Assembly (NCBI RefSeq): GCF_030519355.1 | Contig: NZ_JAUMKC010000013.1 | Coordinates: forward strand, 62,001-126,000 | Direction of reading: 5' to 3' | Origin: Mucilaginibacter sp. L3T2-6 | Lineage (GTDB): Bacteria; Bacteroidota; Bacteroidia; Sphingobacteriales; Sphingobacteriaceae | Length of the DNA: 64,000 nt | Shown: one piece after another, positions 53,848-62,357 of the stretch | How the letters are laid out: every line of letters starts with the position of its first letter | How positions within the stretch are numbered: position 1 is the stretch's first letter | The notes under the pieces: model-generated | What the model saw: only the letters and a program-made list of their open reading frames with translations | Database searches by the model: none | What the model was told of the DNA's origin: nothing | Program-made: the position numbers and the translations under genes

Positions 53848-54146
53848 TTATTTAAATTTATATGCCTTTTAGAACATGTCTTAAGATATTACTATTTAAT
53901 AAGCCGACTGGTTGCCTGTGATATAGCAAAACAAATAAACTCCAATACAATACGCTGATTACAAATTGATTGAATATCATTTTTTTGAAACGCAGATGTA
54001 AAATAGCCGTATTTTTAAATACCTGATTTTCAGTCACTAAGATTTGTTGGACAATTTTTTATGACAAACAGGCAACCTTTTCCCGGAGAATATCGTGATA
54101 GAGATAAAACAATGAAAATAATATTAGCTAACCGGATATAACCCTT

Positions 54147-54785
54147 ATGGGAGACGAAGAGTTACATCAACTGATTAAGGGCTGTATAAAACAGGATAGA
54201 AAATGCCAGAAAATGCTTTATAAAGCGTTCTATGGTTTCTCTATGGGGATATGCTTGCGTTATGCTAATAACCGGGAGGAAGCTGCTGAAGTGATGAACC
54301 AGGGGTTCTTTAAAGTGTTTACTCACATTGAAAGCTTTGATACCGGAAGGCCATTTAAAGCATGGCTTGGTAAAATCATGATGAACGTATCGATCGATTA
54401 TTACCGCGCTAATCTAAAAATGGCATATACCGAGGACCTTGAACAAGCAGAGCACGTAAGTGATGGCGACATTGCAGATAAAAATCTCAATTATGCCGAT
54501 TTATTGGCCATGGTTCAAAAGCTTCCCCAGGCTTACCGCACAGTTTTTAACCTTTTTGCAATCGAAGGTTATTCGCACGAGGAAATTGCATCAATGCTTA
54601 ATATAAATGCTGGCACCTCCAAGTCAAATTTGCACAAGGCACGGCAAAAGCTAAAACAAATGATATTAAAGGCGGATTCGTCTGCCGGAAGTGCCGGTTA
54701 TAGCAGCGGCATGGATTATAATACCTCCATCGTAGCCATTAAGGCTGTAAATATGAACGGGGGTTATTTAAACAAGGGTATTTAA
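54147..54785 (+). CDS. ECF RNA polymerase sigma factor
   Basis: This sigma-70 family ECF factor (212 residues) has region 2 at about 20-90 (FFKVFTHIESFDTGRPFKAWL; AWLGKIMMNVSIDYYR), quoted in parts. Region 4 lies at about 115-175, with YRTVFNLFAIEGYSHEEIA and the recognition helix in AGTSKSNLHKARQKL. A C-terminal tail of about 40 residues, rich in Gly and Ser, is unusual. It lies 2 nt before a gene for a membrane protein with an anti-sigma-like head, so the pair probably works as sigma and regulator. Confidence 0.94.
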   Translation: MGDEELHQLIKGCIKQDRKCQKMLYKAFYGFSMGICLRYANNREEAAEVMNQGFFKVFTHIESFDTGRPFKAWLGKIMMNVSIDYYRANLKMAYTEDLEQAEHVSDGDIADKNLNYADLLAMVQKLPQAYRTVFNLFAIEGYSHEEIASMLNINAGTSKSNLHKARQKLKQMILKADSSAGSAGYSSGMDYNTSIVAIKAVNMNGGYLNKGI

Positions 54786-54787
54786 TA

Positions 54788-56170
54788 ATGAACACTGAGA
54801 ACGAAAAGAGACTAGACGATCTTTTTAAAAGGAAGCTGGAAGACCCGGTTGACCAGATCAGGTACGAGGAAGGTGACTGGGATGCGCTGGAAGGGATGCT
54901 CGATGAATCGCGCAAGAGGAGAAGTGTTGTTTTACTTTGGCCCATTCTGAGCGGTGTGGCTGCAATGTTGCTAATCGCTTTAGGTATTTGGTTATTCAAG
55001 CCAGACGCTCCAGGGCAGCCCGCTAATAATGTTGCCGGCCATAACCATAAGGACACTACTAACAACAACAGCGAAATAGCGAAAGCAGACGATACGATAA
55101 TCGATAAAAGCAATTCAACTGCCGGTGTTAAGGACACTGTTTTAAATAAAAATGCATCAATTGCCGCTGCAAGAACAGACACTATATTCAACGCCACTCA
55201 AAATGTGGTACACGCAACGCAAGCCAGAAATAAGATTAGTAACCGGCGTTTTGTTTTGAATAAAAAATCACCTGTCGTTTATGAGAATGTTGCGCAGCAG
55301 CAATCTATTCCTTCTAAAAAGAATGATCAGCCCGCATATGCCCATCAGCCGGTAATAAACAAAAAAGATACTGGTTCTGATAAAACGACAATTCCGGATA
55401 AGGTGAGCGGTGACACTTATGCTATTAACCAGCAAGCAGCAGTTGTTCCGGCACAAAAGCAGGCGTCACCGGATGTTACGTCTTCGCCTTCCGTCAACAA
55501 CACTGGGTTAGCTGCCAATACACCGGGTAAATCTGCTAAAGTGAAACCGCAGCTGGCATATAGGCCACAATATACTCTAAGTATTGTAGCAGCACCTGAC
55601 TTAAATGGAGTAAGCTCGTTTGCTCAAAGTAAGGTGGGAACTAATATAGGTTTAACATTTGCTGTGGGTGTATCACGAAAGCTGACTGTAAGCACAGGCG
55701 CGCTTTATTCGGTTAAGCCTTATTTAACCAGCTTTGCGAACTATAATTCCGGATCATCTTATAAATGGCCCGTTAATCCGCAAAGTGTTACAGCAGATTG
55801 CCGCATGCTTGATATTCCATTGAATATCGGGTACCTGGTTTATCATAAACAGCAAAATAAAATATCTGTCGGCACGGGTTTATCATCGTACATCATGCTG
55901 CACGAGAGCTACAAGTTCACATATAATAATCAATATGGCGGCGCTTCAGGGCCAGGTAACTACACTGTTCCTAACCCGGGAAAATACTTTTTTGGTATAA
56001 TGAACCTGAACGCGACCTATGAAAGACAACTTAATTCAAAAGTGGGAATCAGTATTCAGCCGTATCTGAAAGTTCCGCTGTCAAATGTTGGCTACAGCCA
56101 GGTGAAGTTGCAAACCACCGGTGTTGCCGTCGGTCTCAGCTGGAATCTGAATTCTTTAAAAACACCTTAA
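54788..56170 (+). CDS. Membrane-anchored protein with C-terminal PorT-like barrel, probable sigma regulator
   Basis: This protein (460 residues) has three parts. Residues 1-45 are a charged cytoplasmic head (RLDDLFKRKLEDP; EGDWDALEGMLDESRKRR) like those seen on anti-sigma partners in Bacteroidota. Residues 46-70 are one transmembrane helix. About 71-255 is a low-complexity Asn/Lys/Ala/Asp linker, and about 256-460 looks like an outer-membrane PorT-like beta-barrel (LSIVAAPDLNGVSS; YAL-type alternating strands to the end). It has no signal peptide. It may link the inner and outer membranes and signal to the adjacent sigma factor. Membrane topology is inference. Confidence 0.8.
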   Translation: MNTENEKRLDDLFKRKLEDPVDQIRYEEGDWDALEGMLDESRKRRSVVLLWPILSGVAAMLLIALGIWLFKPDAPGQPANNVAGHNHKDTTNNNSEIAKADDTIIDKSNSTAGVKDTVLNKNASIAAARTDTIFNATQNVVHATQARNKISNRRFVLNKKSPVVYENVAQQQSIPSKKNDQPAYAHQPVINKKDTGSDKTTIPDKVSGDTYAINQQAAVVPAQKQASPDVTSSPSVNNTGLAANTPGKSAKVKPQLAYRPQYTLSIVAAPDLNGVSSFAQSKVGTNIGLTFAVGVSRKLTVSTGALYSVKPYLTSFANYNSGSSYKWPVNPQSVTADCRMLDIPLNIGYLVYHKQQNKISVGTGLSSYIMLHESYKFTYNNQYGGASGPGNYTVPNPGKYFFGIMNLNATYERQLNSKVGISIQPYLKVPLSNVGYSQVKLQTTGVAVGLSWNLNSLKTP

Positions 56171-56173
56171 AAA

Positions 56174-56716
56174 ATGAAACATCTGAGTATTATTTTACTT
56201 GCCTGGATGATGAATTTCCAGGCAGGCAAGGACCTCTATGTCTGTAAAAATGCAAAAGTTACGCTATTTTCAAGTGCTCCTATCGAAGACATTAAAGCCG
56301 AGACATCTTCTGCTGCGTCAGTATTTAACGCCACGACTGGAGAATTGAATTTTGTTATCAATATTAGCTCGTTTAAGTTTCCAAAATCCTTGATGCAGGA
56401 GCATTTTAACTCCGACTATATGGAGAGCGACAAGTATCCGCGTGCCACCTTCAGAGGAAAAATAGCTGAAAAGATAGATGTTACCAAAGATGGCAGCTAC
56501 CCTGTAACGGCAACAGGTGAATTAACCGTTCACAACGTGACACAAAACCGCAGCATACCCGGCATAATTACGGTTAAAGGAGGCGTAATCAGCATGAAAT
56601 CCGAATTTATGGTAAAATGCGCCGATCACCACATTGATATACCCAGAATAGTATTTCACAACATTGCGGAAACGATAAAGATAACAGTCGCGGCAATGTA
56701 CACCCCAAATAAATAA
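56174..56716 (+). CDS. YceI family protein
   Basis: This periplasmic lipocalin-like protein (180 residues) has a signal segment at about 1-18. The YceI core is visible from FNFVINISSFKFPKSLMQEHF-type sequence, YMESDKYPRATFRGKI, ATGELTVHNVTQNRSIPG and SEFMVKCADHHIDIPR; some are quoted in part. YceI proteins bind isoprenoid or quinone-like lipids. It lies 3 nt after the barrel protein gene, inside the sigma-factor operon. Confidence 0.9.
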   Translation: MKHLSIILLAWMMNFQAGKDLYVCKNAKVTLFSSAPIEDIKAETSSAASVFNATTGELNFVINISSFKFPKSLMQEHFNSDYMESDKYPRATFRGKIAEKIDVTKDGSYPVTATGELTVHNVTQNRSIPGIITVKGGVISMKSEFMVKCADHHIDIPRIVFHNIAETIKITVAAMYTPNK

Positions 56717-56746
56717 TCCATTTAATCACACAACACTATCGCGACC

Positions 56747-57676
56747 ATGAGAAAGTATATTATCCTATTGTGCTTATTTGCGATAAGCACTAACCTATTC
56801 GCCCAAAAAGCAGGATCCGAAAATAAACAAAGCGCAGCCGACTCCCTGTTAAATTCAATGGCCGGCGACGGGCAGAAGGGACCGCTTACGATTTATAAAT
56901 CTTCCAGGCTGATTTTGTCGCAAAGCACCGAAACAATAAAGAAAAACAATTTTAACTTTTTGGTAATACATCGATTTGGCGATTTTGCCGGTAAAACCGG
57001 GGGCGGTAAAACTTATTTCGGATTAGATGACGTTGCCGACGTTTACATCGGCTTTGAATATGGCCTGAGCGATAATTTCAATATCGATATGGGCCGAAGC
57101 ACTATAGGCGGCCTGGCCGACCTGGAGTTAAAGTATGCTATATTGCACCAGGCTAATGGCGGCTCGCCCTTTGCCATTACGCTAATCGGCGAAACCGGGC
57201 TCAGGCCTTACGGTACGGTGTTCACGAAAACATCCGACAGGTTCTCTTATTTCGGCCAGGCGTTAATTGCTCATAGCTTTTCGCCCGGCAATGTGCTGCA
57301 GATAGCACCATCATTTGTGCGCAACAATACACCCATACCATTTGTGCCGGACAATGACCTTGATTTTTTTGCATTGTCAGCAGCCCTGCGTTTAAAGGTT
57401 TCGCGGCATGCCGGTTTTATAGTTGATTATGCGCATTCTTTTTCGTCATACCAGCATACAAACGGAACCGGTTTTTCCGATCCGCTAGGCTTTGGCTTCG
57501 AAATGGAGACAGGTGGCCACGTATTTACGCTTAATGTAACCAATGCAAGGGCCGTAAACGAAATTAATTACCTGAGCGGTACCCAATCCAGCTATGGGCG
57601 TGGCCAATACAGGGTGGGATTTACTATTTCCAGGATGTTTGACTTTAACAGGCATAAAACGGATAAGAAAGAGTAG
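56747..57676 (+). CDS. DUF5777 family outer-membrane beta-barrel protein
   Basis: This outer-membrane barrel protein (309 residues) has a signal peptide covering residues 1-19 (STNLFAQ). The family core includes NFLVIHRFGDFAGKTGGG, YIGFEYGLSDNFNIDMGRS and GFGFEMETGGHVFTLNVTN. It ends in a strand with a terminal Phe-rich segment (ISRMFDFNR). DUF5777 proteins often occur near YceI genes in Bacteroidota, as here. The function is unknown. A strong terminator follows. Confidence 0.88.
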   Translation: MRKYIILLCLFAISTNLFAQKAGSENKQSAADSLLNSMAGDGQKGPLTIYKSSRLILSQSTETIKKNNFNFLVIHRFGDFAGKTGGGKTYFGLDDVADVYIGFEYGLSDNFNIDMGRSTIGGLADLELKYAILHQANGGSPFAITLIGETGLRPYGTVFTKTSDRFSYFGQALIAHSFSPGNVLQIAPSFVRNNTPIPFVPDNDLDFFALSAALRLKVSRHAGFIVDYAHSFSSYQHTNGTGFSDPLGFGFEMETGGHVFTLNVTNARAVNEINYLSGTQSSYGRGQYRVGFTISRMFDFNRHKTDKKE

Positions 57677-57699
57677 AATGCTTTATATAGTTTAATTGG

Positions 57700-57733
57700 A
57701 ATGCCGGGTTGCACATGTGATCCGGCATTTTTT
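57700..57733 (+). terminator. Intrinsic terminator of the sigma-YceI operon
   Basis: AATGCCGG (57700-57707) pairs perfectly with CCGGCATT (57722-57729), and the T-tract continues to about 57733. Confidence 0.9.
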
Positions 57734-57853
57734 ATTTGGACAGCAAAAACATTTGAGGCACGGGTAAACGGTCACCAACCATTTCATCTGCCAGGTATGG
57801 TGCCAAAAAAAGCAGAAACTATTGCCCGTCTGCAACGAAATAATTTGTTATTA

Positions 57854-57868
57854 CCAATTTTAAATTGG
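57854..57868. promoter_or_regulatory. 15-bp palindrome upstream of the PQQ dehydrogenase
   Basis: CCAATTT-T-AAATTGG is a perfect dyad 45 nt before the start codon at 57913. It could be a repressor operator. AT-rich palindromes of this size can occur by chance. Confidence 0.3.
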
Positions 57869-57912
57869 ATATGATTAGTTTTATTGGATAAACCCCAAGC
57901 CAGTTTTATCAA

Positions 57913-60078
57913 ATGAAGTTAACTATTCCTTTGTATCTTTTACTTGCCGCCGGCATCTTATCTTCCTGCAAACAACATCAAGGCACCGCCGCCACCGAAT
58001 GGCGGACTTATGCTGGATCAAAGGAAGGCAACCGGTATTCTGCAAACGATGAGATAACCCCCAAAAATGTTGCTCAATTAAAAATCGCCTGGACATTTAG
58101 TTCAAATGATAAGGACAGTGCTAACCGCAGCCAGAACCAATGCAACCCAATAATAGTTGATGGGATAATGTACGCCACCAGTCCGAAGCTGAAGTTGTTT
58201 GCTTTAGATGCCGCAACTGGCGTAAAAAAATGGATGTTCGACCCGGCAACTCAGGATACTTCGAAAAAGAACGACCCGCTGGCATATTATAAAGTGTGCA
58301 GAGGCGTGTTATATTGGGAAGATGACAAGAGAAATAACAAGCGTATTTTTTATAGTGTAGGATCAAAAACTTTTGCCATTGACGCTGAAACGGGTGAGCC
58401 GGTGAAAAACTTTGGCAATGGCGGATACCTGGATTTGACTAAAGATCTCGGGAGACAGACCTCGTCGTTCGTATCCGGCACTACACCGGGTGTTATCTAT
58501 AAGAACGTTTTAATTGTGGGCACGCGCGTGGATGAATCGGAAGACGCAGCGCCCGGACATGTACGGGCCTACGATGTACTTACAGGTAAGCTTAAATGGA
58601 TTTTTCATACCATACCGCATCCCGGCGAAAAAAATTATGAAACATGGCCGGACAAAAATGCCTGGCAGCGGTTGGGTGGGGCAAATAACTGGGCGGGTAT
58701 GGCGCTCGATGAGAAGCGCGGAATAGTCTATATTCCAATTGGTTCAATAGGCGGCGATTTTTACGGAGCTAACCGTAAAGGGGCTAATCTTTATGCCAAC
58801 TCATTAGTTGCGCTTGACGCGGCCACCGGCAAGTATATCTGGCATTACCAGGTTATACACCATGATTTGTGGGATAGGGATTTAGCGGCCAACCCTAACC
58901 TGGTCGCCATCAAACATAACGGCAGAACCGTTGATGCAGTAGCGCAAATTACGAAGCACGGCTTTATTTTTATGTTCGACCGGACTAACGGCAAGCCAAT
59001 ATTTCCGATTGAAGAAAAATCTGTGCCGCAAAATGCTCTGCCCGGCGAAGATGTTTGGCCCACACAGCCGATACCAACTTTGCCGCAGCCTTTCGCCCGC
59101 CAGTATTTCAGACCTGAAGACGTAACCAACATCAGCCCCGAAACGCACTCAGATATGCTCGCTAAATACAAAAAGGTAAAGTACAATGTGATGTTTACTC
59201 CGCCAAGTAAGGATGGCGACTGGATTTTTCCCGGTTTTGACGGTGGCGGTGAATGGGGAGGGGCGGCGGTCGACCCGGACGGTATAATGTATATTAGCAA
59301 CAGCGAAATGCCATGGGCCCAGGTAATGATCGATGTCCCAAAAAACACTGATGATCATTCCTTGAAGGGAATGGGCCATGCTGTCTATAATCAATATTGT
59401 ATCGGTTGCCACGGCGGTGAATTGAAAGGGAACGGCACATCGTACCCTTCGCTGGTGAATATTGGTAAAAAATATTCCGAAGACCAGGTAAGCAAGATTA
59501 TTGAGAATGGCCGGAACATGATGCCTTCTTTCAAACAGATTTCCGCAGAGGATAAGAAGAAGTTGCTGGCCTTCCTCTTAAAGTTGCCTGAAAAGGAACC
59601 TGCCACCAATCACCCCGCGAAGGAACCGCCGCCGACGGTTGCAAAACAAAATGCAGTCCCTTATTTAATGAATGGGTATAACCGATTTTTGGATAAAGAT
59701 GGCTATCCTGGCATAACACCCCCCTGGGGCTCGTTAAGCGCAACCGATTTAAATACCGGAAAAACCCTTTGGAAAGTGCCGCTTGGCGAATACCCGGAAC
59801 TTACTAAAAAGGGAATTCCGGTAACCGGTACCGAATTATATGGCGGTCCGCTGGTAACCAAAGGCGGATTGATATTTGTAGCGGCGACAAAGGACGAAAA
59901 AATCCGGGCCTTTGATAAAAAGACGGGTAAACAGCTTTGGGAAGCCAAACTGCCTGCCGCAGGGTTTGCCACCCCTGCAACTTATGCGGTTAATGGTAAG
60001 CAATACGTGGTGATTGCTTGCGGCGGCGGTAAAATCGGCAATAAGTCGGGGGATAGTTATGTTTGTTTTGCTTTGTAA
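57913..60078 (+). CDS. PQQ-dependent dehydrogenase lipoprotein with inserted cytochrome c
   Basis: This is an eight-bladed quinoprotein (721 residues) of the membrane-bound glucose/polyol dehydrogenase type. A lipoprotein signal ends with the lipobox LSSC (Cys19). Propeller tryptophan-docking repeats are seen (LKIAWTF; DAATGKYIWHYQ; DLNTGKTLWKVPL). A class I cytochrome c domain is inserted between blades at about residues 485-565: CIGCH with Cys496, Cys499 and His500, and Met536/Met537 as possible axial ligand. PQQ binding and periplasmic sugar or alcohol oxidation with electron flow through the heme are inferred. No pqq biosynthesis genes are in the window. Confidence 0.93.
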   Translation: MKLTIPLYLLLAAGILSSCKQHQGTAATEWRTYAGSKEGNRYSANDEITPKNVAQLKIAWTFSSNDKDSANRSQNQCNPIIVDGIMYATSPKLKLFALDAATGVKKWMFDPATQDTSKKNDPLAYYKVCRGVLYWEDDKRNNKRIFYSVGSKTFAIDAETGEPVKNFGNGGYLDLTKDLGRQTSSFVSGTTPGVIYKNVLIVGTRVDESEDAAPGHVRAYDVLTGKLKWIFHTIPHPGEKNYETWPDKNAWQRLGGANNWAGMALDEKRGIVYIPIGSIGGDFYGANRKGANLYANSLVALDAATGKYIWHYQVIHHDLWDRDLAANPNLVAIKHNGRTVDAVAQITKHGFIFMFDRTNGKPIFPIEEKSVPQNALPGEDVWPTQPIPTLPQPFARQYFRPEDVTNISPETHSDMLAKYKKVKYNVMFTPPSKDGDWIFPGFDGGGEWGGAAVDPDGIMYISNSEMPWAQVMIDVPKNTDDHSLKGMGHAVYNQYCIGCHGGELKGNGTSYPSLVNIGKKYSEDQVSKIIENGRNMMPSFKQISAEDKKKLLAFLLKLPEKEPATNHPAKEPPPTVAKQNAVPYLMNGYNRFLDKDGYPGITPPWGSLSATDLNTGKTLWKVPLGEYPELTKKGIPVTGTELYGGPLVTKGGLIFVAATKDEKIRAFDKKTGKQLWEAKLPAAGFATPATYAVNGKQYVVIACGGGKIGNKSGDSYVCFAL

Positions 60079-60134
60079 TAGACGCTTTAATCTTTCTGCT
60101 TTTCGCTTAATGCTTAAATAACTATTTTGGAACT

Positions 60135-60728
60135 ATGGAAAAAGGACGTTTAGAGGCTTTCAGCGATGGGGTAATTGCTATTATTATCACCATTATGGTG
60201 CTGGAGCTCAAAATCCCCAAAGATGCCAGTATTCAATCATTACGCGAACTGCTACCGGTGCTATTCAGCTACGTGCTTAGCTTTGTTTATGTAGGCATCT
60301 ACTGGAATAATCATCACCATATGCTGCAGGTGGTAAAATCGATAAATGGCGCGGTTTTATGGGCCAATATGCACTTGCTTTTCTGGCTTTCACTAGTGCC
60401 TTTTGTTACAGCCTGGATGGGCGAAAACCACTTTGCGCAATGGCCGGTGACCTGCTATGGTATCATCTTATTAATGAATGCCCTGGCATACACCATTTTA
60501 ATGCTTACTTTAATACGCCACATGGGTAAGGACTCCTTATTGGCCGAAGCCATTAATGAAGACTGGAAAGGCAAAATCTCTATCGGTATTTATATAACTG
60601 CAATAGCTGTTTCTTTTTTTTATCCAATGCTAAGCTTCAGTTTATACATAGTGGTTGCTTGCGTATGGTTTATACCTGATAAGCGTATTGAGAAAAAGGT
60701 AATCACTAATGAACCGCCCTGCGAGTAA
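60135..60728 (+). CDS. TMEM175 family (DUF1211) potassium channel-like protein
   Basis: This six-helix integral membrane protein (197 residues) starts with the family hallmark RLEAFSDGVIAIIITIMVLE. Bacterial TMEM175 proteins are tetrameric K+-permeable channels. The GIYWNNHHHMLQ motif in the following helix is also conserved. It stands alone, 56 nt after the PQQ dehydrogenase, and is followed by a long hairpin. Confidence 0.93.
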   Translation: MEKGRLEAFSDGVIAIIITIMVLELKIPKDASIQSLRELLPVLFSYVLSFVYVGIYWNNHHHMLQVVKSINGAVLWANMHLLFWLSLVPFVTAWMGENHFAQWPVTCYGIILLMNALAYTILMLTLIRHMGKDSLLAEAINEDWKGKISIGIYITAIAVSFFYPMLSFSLYIVVACVWFIPDKRIEKKVITNEPPCE

Positions 60729-60743
60729 GTCTGGATCTAAAGT

Positions 60744-60786
60744 CGATAGTTTCAGGGCCTATAGACTACAGGCCCTGGAACTATCG
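60744..60786. terminator. 17-bp hairpin between convergent genes
   Basis: CGATAGTTTCAGGGCCT (60744-60760) pairs with AGGCCCTGGAACTATCG (60770-60786) with one wobble over a 9-nt loop. It sits between a plus-strand gene ending at 60728 and a minus-strand gene ending at 60792. It can serve as a bidirectional terminator, although the T-tracts are poor. Confidence 0.7.
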
Positions 60787-60791
60787 GTAAA

Positions 60792-61586
60792 TCACGCGGT
60801 TCGCAGATTATTGACGCTTTGTAATAGGTCTCTCTTTTTTCCTAAAGCAAACCACAGTGCAAGCAAACACCCATAGCTGCCGCCGCGTTCAATCCATTCA
60901 AAAGCTTCCCAATGCGGGTAAAATAGCTCGCTGGCCATTTTCCAAACGAAAAATAGTAGTATTACCGGGCGTATAGGTTTTATCAGAACGGATGCTGCGG
61001 CTGCCACCTCAAATGCGCCAACCACGTGTGCTGCAATAACAGGATTACTGAATCCAAACGAGGCGTATTGCTCTATCAAGCCTTTCTTTTCAATCAGGTT
61101 AAGCCAGCCATGACCCGCGAGCAGCAGAAATACTACCACTTTTAAACAATTAATAGCTTTTGGTAAAAGATTAGCCGGCGTTTCTGTATTTGGATTGATA
61201 GGTCTAAATAGATTTTCAAAATTTACACGGCCGGAAACTATTAATAATGCCAACGGAGCGCCGAAATTTCCTGCCCGCTCAATAAATTCGGCAAATGGCT
61301 CGCCGGATAACGGGCGTAACATGGCAGTAACTATGCCCCACGCCGCCAGCCAAAGCGGTATAACCCGCATGGGATAGATCAGCATAATGAAACCAAAGGC
61401 AATGTCCAAGCCGCCCAGCCAGGGCATTAATTGGTAGGCCAGGGATTTATTAATACCAAAAACAGCGAAGTAGTTGCACCATATTTCTTTGGTAATAATT
61501 CCGAAAGAGCCGTGGCCTATAAAACACATGGCAACGGCTAAACGCAGCGTATAATGTAGTTTTTGTTGAATGTTTAAATTCATCAT
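60792..61586 (-). CDS. DoxX-like membrane protein with internal duplication
   Basis: This integral membrane protein (264 residues) has about eight helices in two similar halves. The first half has GHGSFGI, YFAVFGI, GGLDIAFGFIML and FIERAGNFGAPLALLIVSG. The second has GHGWLNL, QYASFGF, GAFEVAAAASVL and WIERGGSYGCLLALWFALG in the same order. Each half is like one four-helix DoxX unit. The function is unknown; some DoxX proteins take part in redox or thiosulfate metabolism. The start is ATG 61586, or the next ATG at 61583. Confidence 0.85.
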   Translation of the reverse strand: MMNLNIQQKLHYTLRLAVAMCFIGHGSFGIITKEIWCNYFAVFGINKSLAYQLMPWLGGLDIAFGFIMLIYPMRVIPLWLAAWGIVTAMLRPLSGEPFAEFIERAGNFGAPLALLIVSGRVNFENLFRPINPNTETPANLLPKAINCLKVVVFLLLAGHGWLNLIEKKGLIEQYASFGFSNPVIAAHVVGAFEVAAAASVLIKPIRPVILLFFVWKMASELFYPHWEAFEWIERGGSYGCLLALWFALGKKRDLLQSVNNLRTA

Positions 61587-61647
61587 TTAAGTAAATCAAC
61601 TCCCCGAAAAAGGAAGGGTTAATAAAAATGTCGGTAAACAGGTGAGA

Positions 61648-62196
61648 TTAACAAAACATTTTTGGGGGTTGAAGCGGAATGGCGATACAACGATTGCTGA
61701 TACAAGGCACAGGGAATGTGTTGCCCAGGTTCAGTACGATTACCGGAGATGAAAATTGATATAATACTAAAGTGTAGTTATACTTCCCCAGGTCGATACC
61801 TTTACCGAAAGGCACCTGCTGTTTTTTATTTACAGGTGCATCGTCGATAACTTTAGCGTTGATAATATTTTGATTAAAGAGCCGGGTCTTTTCACGGTTC
61901 GGCAGGCAGGCCAGGTAAATTGTGTCGGCTGTCAATTTCACCTTCACGTAGTCATAGCAAGTGTTTTTAAATTGAATCTGGCCATTGATGTATTGGTATT
62001 CGGTCCAGCTTTGAGTTATCGCAGTATGCGCAGGAATCTTCACCTCAACAAGGTCGCGTTCTGTATACTCATTATTGAGTATGCGCGTACTAAGCTCTTT
62101 TTCTGATTTATAAACAAAGTAATGGTACAGAACCAGGTGCCCGCAAATGGTGAACACCTGCAGGCCAAGTAAAGCTATGGCTGTTAACCTTTTCAA
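61648..62196 (-). CDS. Uncharacterised membrane-anchored protein
   Basis: This protein (182 residues) has an N-terminal hydrophobic segment (about 4-24, AIALLGLQVFTICGHLVLYH) and an exposed domain. The latter shows IPAHTAITQSWTEYQYINGQ and four or five cysteines in its second half and C-terminus (FPVPCISNRCIAIPLQPP). I do not recognise the family. It could be secreted or membrane-anchored. It is transcribed towards the DoxX-like gene with a 61-nt gap. Confidence 0.7.
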   Translation of the reverse strand: MKRLTAIALLGLQVFTICGHLVLYHYFVYKSEKELSTRILNNEYTERDLVEVKIPAHTAITQSWTEYQYINGQIQFKNTCYDYVKVKLTADTIYLACLPNREKTRLFNQNIINAKVIDDAPVNKKQQVPFGKGIDLGKYNYTLVLYQFSSPVIVLNLGNTFPVPCISNRCIAIPLQPPKMFC

Positions 62197-62310
62197 TTGT
62201 TTAATTATCGGGCTGGTTAAAATTATAAGAAAAAACTTAATGTCAAAAGTTTTATGCTTTATAATGATCGATTTAATGAAAATTTAACATCCTACGGCGG
62301 TTCTAAACAT

Positions 62311-62338
62311 AAAAAAAGCAGCCTTGGAGCTGCTTTTT
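62311..62338 (-). terminator. Intrinsic terminator of the 62358-63101 gene
   Basis: AAAAAGCAGC and GCTGCTTTTT form a perfect stem over a 6-nt loop. On the minus strand it ends in a run of T residues, 20 nt after the stop codon of the barrel gene. Confidence 0.9.
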
Positions 62339-62357
62339 ATTTCAGATTGTTGAGTTA

